NCBI GenBank assembly: GCA_963210315.1
Contig: OY723301.1
Span: forward strand, 310,001 to 374,000
Length of the DNA: 64,000 bases
Direction of reading: 5' to 3'
DNA from: Rhynchopus euleeides
Taxonomy: Eukaryota > Euglenozoa > Diplonemea > Diplonemida > Diplonemidae
The notes below the pieces were generated by a model. That model saw nothing but the letters and a program-made list of their open reading frames with translations, did not search any database and was not told where the DNA came from. The position numbers and the translations under genes are program-made. Below, one piece after another: positions 62,532 to 64,000 of this stretch; position 1 is the first letter of the stretch; every line of letters starts with the position of its first letter.

Positions 62532-64000
62532 CCTGCACAGAGAACCTGCCCAACTCTCTGCTGTCTGACCTGTCGGGTGTGTGGGTAGATGCGCACTAGG
62601 TAGAGTGCCCTCGCTTGCCCAATATCCACCTCAAGGCACAGAAAGCTTCCCCCAAGCTCACGCCGAATCCACAGCAACAAATACTGCCCTCGCATTTGAC
62701 ACACAAACAAGACAGTTTCTCAAGCCAAGCCCCCCCGAGCCTGCGCCTGCAAATGACGCGGAGGGAGGAGGGGGGGGGGGCGGGGCGGGGGAGAGCGGGC
62801 ACCAAACAGGCGGCGCTGCGTTATCCATCCCACAGCGCCTTGGGTCGGGGACGGGCCCTGGTGTTCGGGGTGTTGGCTCGGAGCAACTCTGCTGCCCACC
62901 TCCACCCTTCCCCCCTCCAGCCGACGTGCGGAAGCACCTGGAGGGGCCGGCAACCGGTGGGTCAGGTCAGGTTAGCCGGATCCCTGCGCGCAGGCGAAGC
63001 GCACCGCAGTGATGTCCTGGAGAATGCCTGGAGAAGGTTTGGTGGGGTAAGAGGTAGAAATGCAGGAAGGTCTTTGATTGCCCCACGGGTATCAAAAAGG
63101 TAAGGCGTTGGTTGTGCGCCAAACCCGGGTGAACAAACCTCACGGGTTTTGCCTGATGAAGGTTGGTGTGAATGTGCGCACAGTCATAGCAACAAGGCAA
63201 GGTAGACTGTGTTTGTCACCCAAAGAGCTGCCAACTATCTTTTTCACTGTGACGAGCTTTCTTGTTGTGTGTGAAAAGTCCACACCCAAATAGGCAGTCC
63301 CTTCTTCTTGCGTGGGGGAAGGCCGATCTGCTGCGTGTCAAAACGATATCACTTTCTCCATTTCTACCTTCTTTGAACCGATTCTTTTTGGTGTTGACAA
63401 TCACAAACAACAGCTTGATCTGTCCCATTGACGCCCCTTGCCCCGCAAGCAGGCCGATTCTTTTGTGAGGCACACCTCACGTTTCGGCACTTCGAGGAGA
63501 ATGACCCCTGTTAGTCCGAACGGGGCCTGCGATAGTGCATGTGTGCACTGCGAGGATACGTTGACCGCCGCCACGATCCCCTTGTAGTGCGAAAATATAT
63601 CTGCACTTCAATACACAAACACAGTGGGGGGGGGGGGGTAGAGGGGGTTCGCCGGAACTAATGCTGAACTGACAAATTTGCTGGTCAAAAAAAAACGAAG
63701 TACCGTCACTGGTGTAATTGACATCCCGTATTTCGTACTTCTTTCGTAACGATTTTAGTGGTAGGGGTGTCGTTTTTTCCCCTGCTTTTTTGGCGGCTGG
63801 AGTGGCGCATTTTTTTCCCGGCGCGCTTCGCGCGCCGGGAAGAATGCACGCACTGATACACTCCGTGCAACTCCGTGGCAGCCCCACGCCCCCCCAGGCA
63901 ACATCCACCGTCCTGACAGAACCCATCTAGCTCACACAATACCACATAAATCATCAAAAGCAGCAGCATGTTGAGGAAGGGGGCCTGGGATCGCCCCCGA
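62532..64000. other. Region upstream of the last gene to the window edge
   Basis: No gene supported. 62630-62660 shares CTCAAGGCACAGAAAG with 11313. 62795-62945 is the duplicated upstream region. Fragments of the A-tailed repeat lie at 63085-63115 and 63385-63440. A G-run is at 63626-63639. Confidence 0.45.
63815..63841. repeat. Perfect 12-bp hairpin
   Basis: TTCCCGGCGCGC pairs with GCGCGCCGGGAA across a 3-base loop. No T-run follows on either strand and no gene end is adjacent, so it is noted as a structure only. Confidence 0.6.

Overview
The window looks like nuclear DNA of a GC-rich, intron-poor protist. Every gene I can support lies on the minus strand, from 1 to 62531, and every one reads as a single uninterrupted ORF, up to 1392-1581 codons. 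Several starts are preceded, within about 10-110 nt, by a pyrimidine tract and an AG. Strictly one-way arrays of intronless genes with such acceptors are known from Euglenozoa (kinetoplastids, diplonemids) and, for orientation, from dinoflagellates. The alpha-tubulin is 451 aa and its tail, from memory, is very close to trypanosomatid tubulins. I therefore infer a euglenozoan-like protist, possibly a free-living one with a large repeat-rich genome. This is an inference, not an identification.

Layout. 1-214: 5' end of a Cys-rich gene running off the window. 626-5969: nested, TA-flanked inverted-repeat elements with CCCGGGAT-rich arrays. 6193-10938: a large surface protein with Cys-rich, mucin-like and multi-pass membrane parts. 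11000-19500: gene-free and repeat-rich, with a MITE and the RNase H end of a LINE. 19544-26493: type II membrane PC-esterase-like protein, alpha-tubulin, and a secreted class I-type heme peroxidase with a long Pro/Thr/Lys/Trp-rich N-terminal region. 27283-28674: ankyrin protein. 29650-32092: a MITE and a 2-kb foldback element. 33878-39205: second copy of the esterase-peroxidase block. Here the tubulin gene is absent next to its duplicated upstream region, and a small Cys-rich gene sits there instead. This copy also has a 200-N assembly gap. 39989-41734: coiled-coil protein with a small conserved N-terminal motif. 42283-44067: another foldback element and a second MITE copy. 44974-46959: ER Hsp70 (BiP). 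48501-51497: PA14-domain secreted protein. 53803-62531: two tandem paralogs with two PA14 domains, a 42-bp-repeat proline linker and a PLAT-like tail.

Functionally the window is dominated by secreted or surface proteins: PA14 glycan-binding-type proteins, a mucin-like membrane protein, a PC-esterase-like enzyme and extracellular peroxidases. Three housekeeping-type genes (tubulin, BiP, ankyrin) sit among them. Gene birth here is by tandem duplication and in-frame minisatellite change. Intergenic space is filled by G-tipped, TA-flanked foldback elements and MITEs, some joined end to end through one shared TA.
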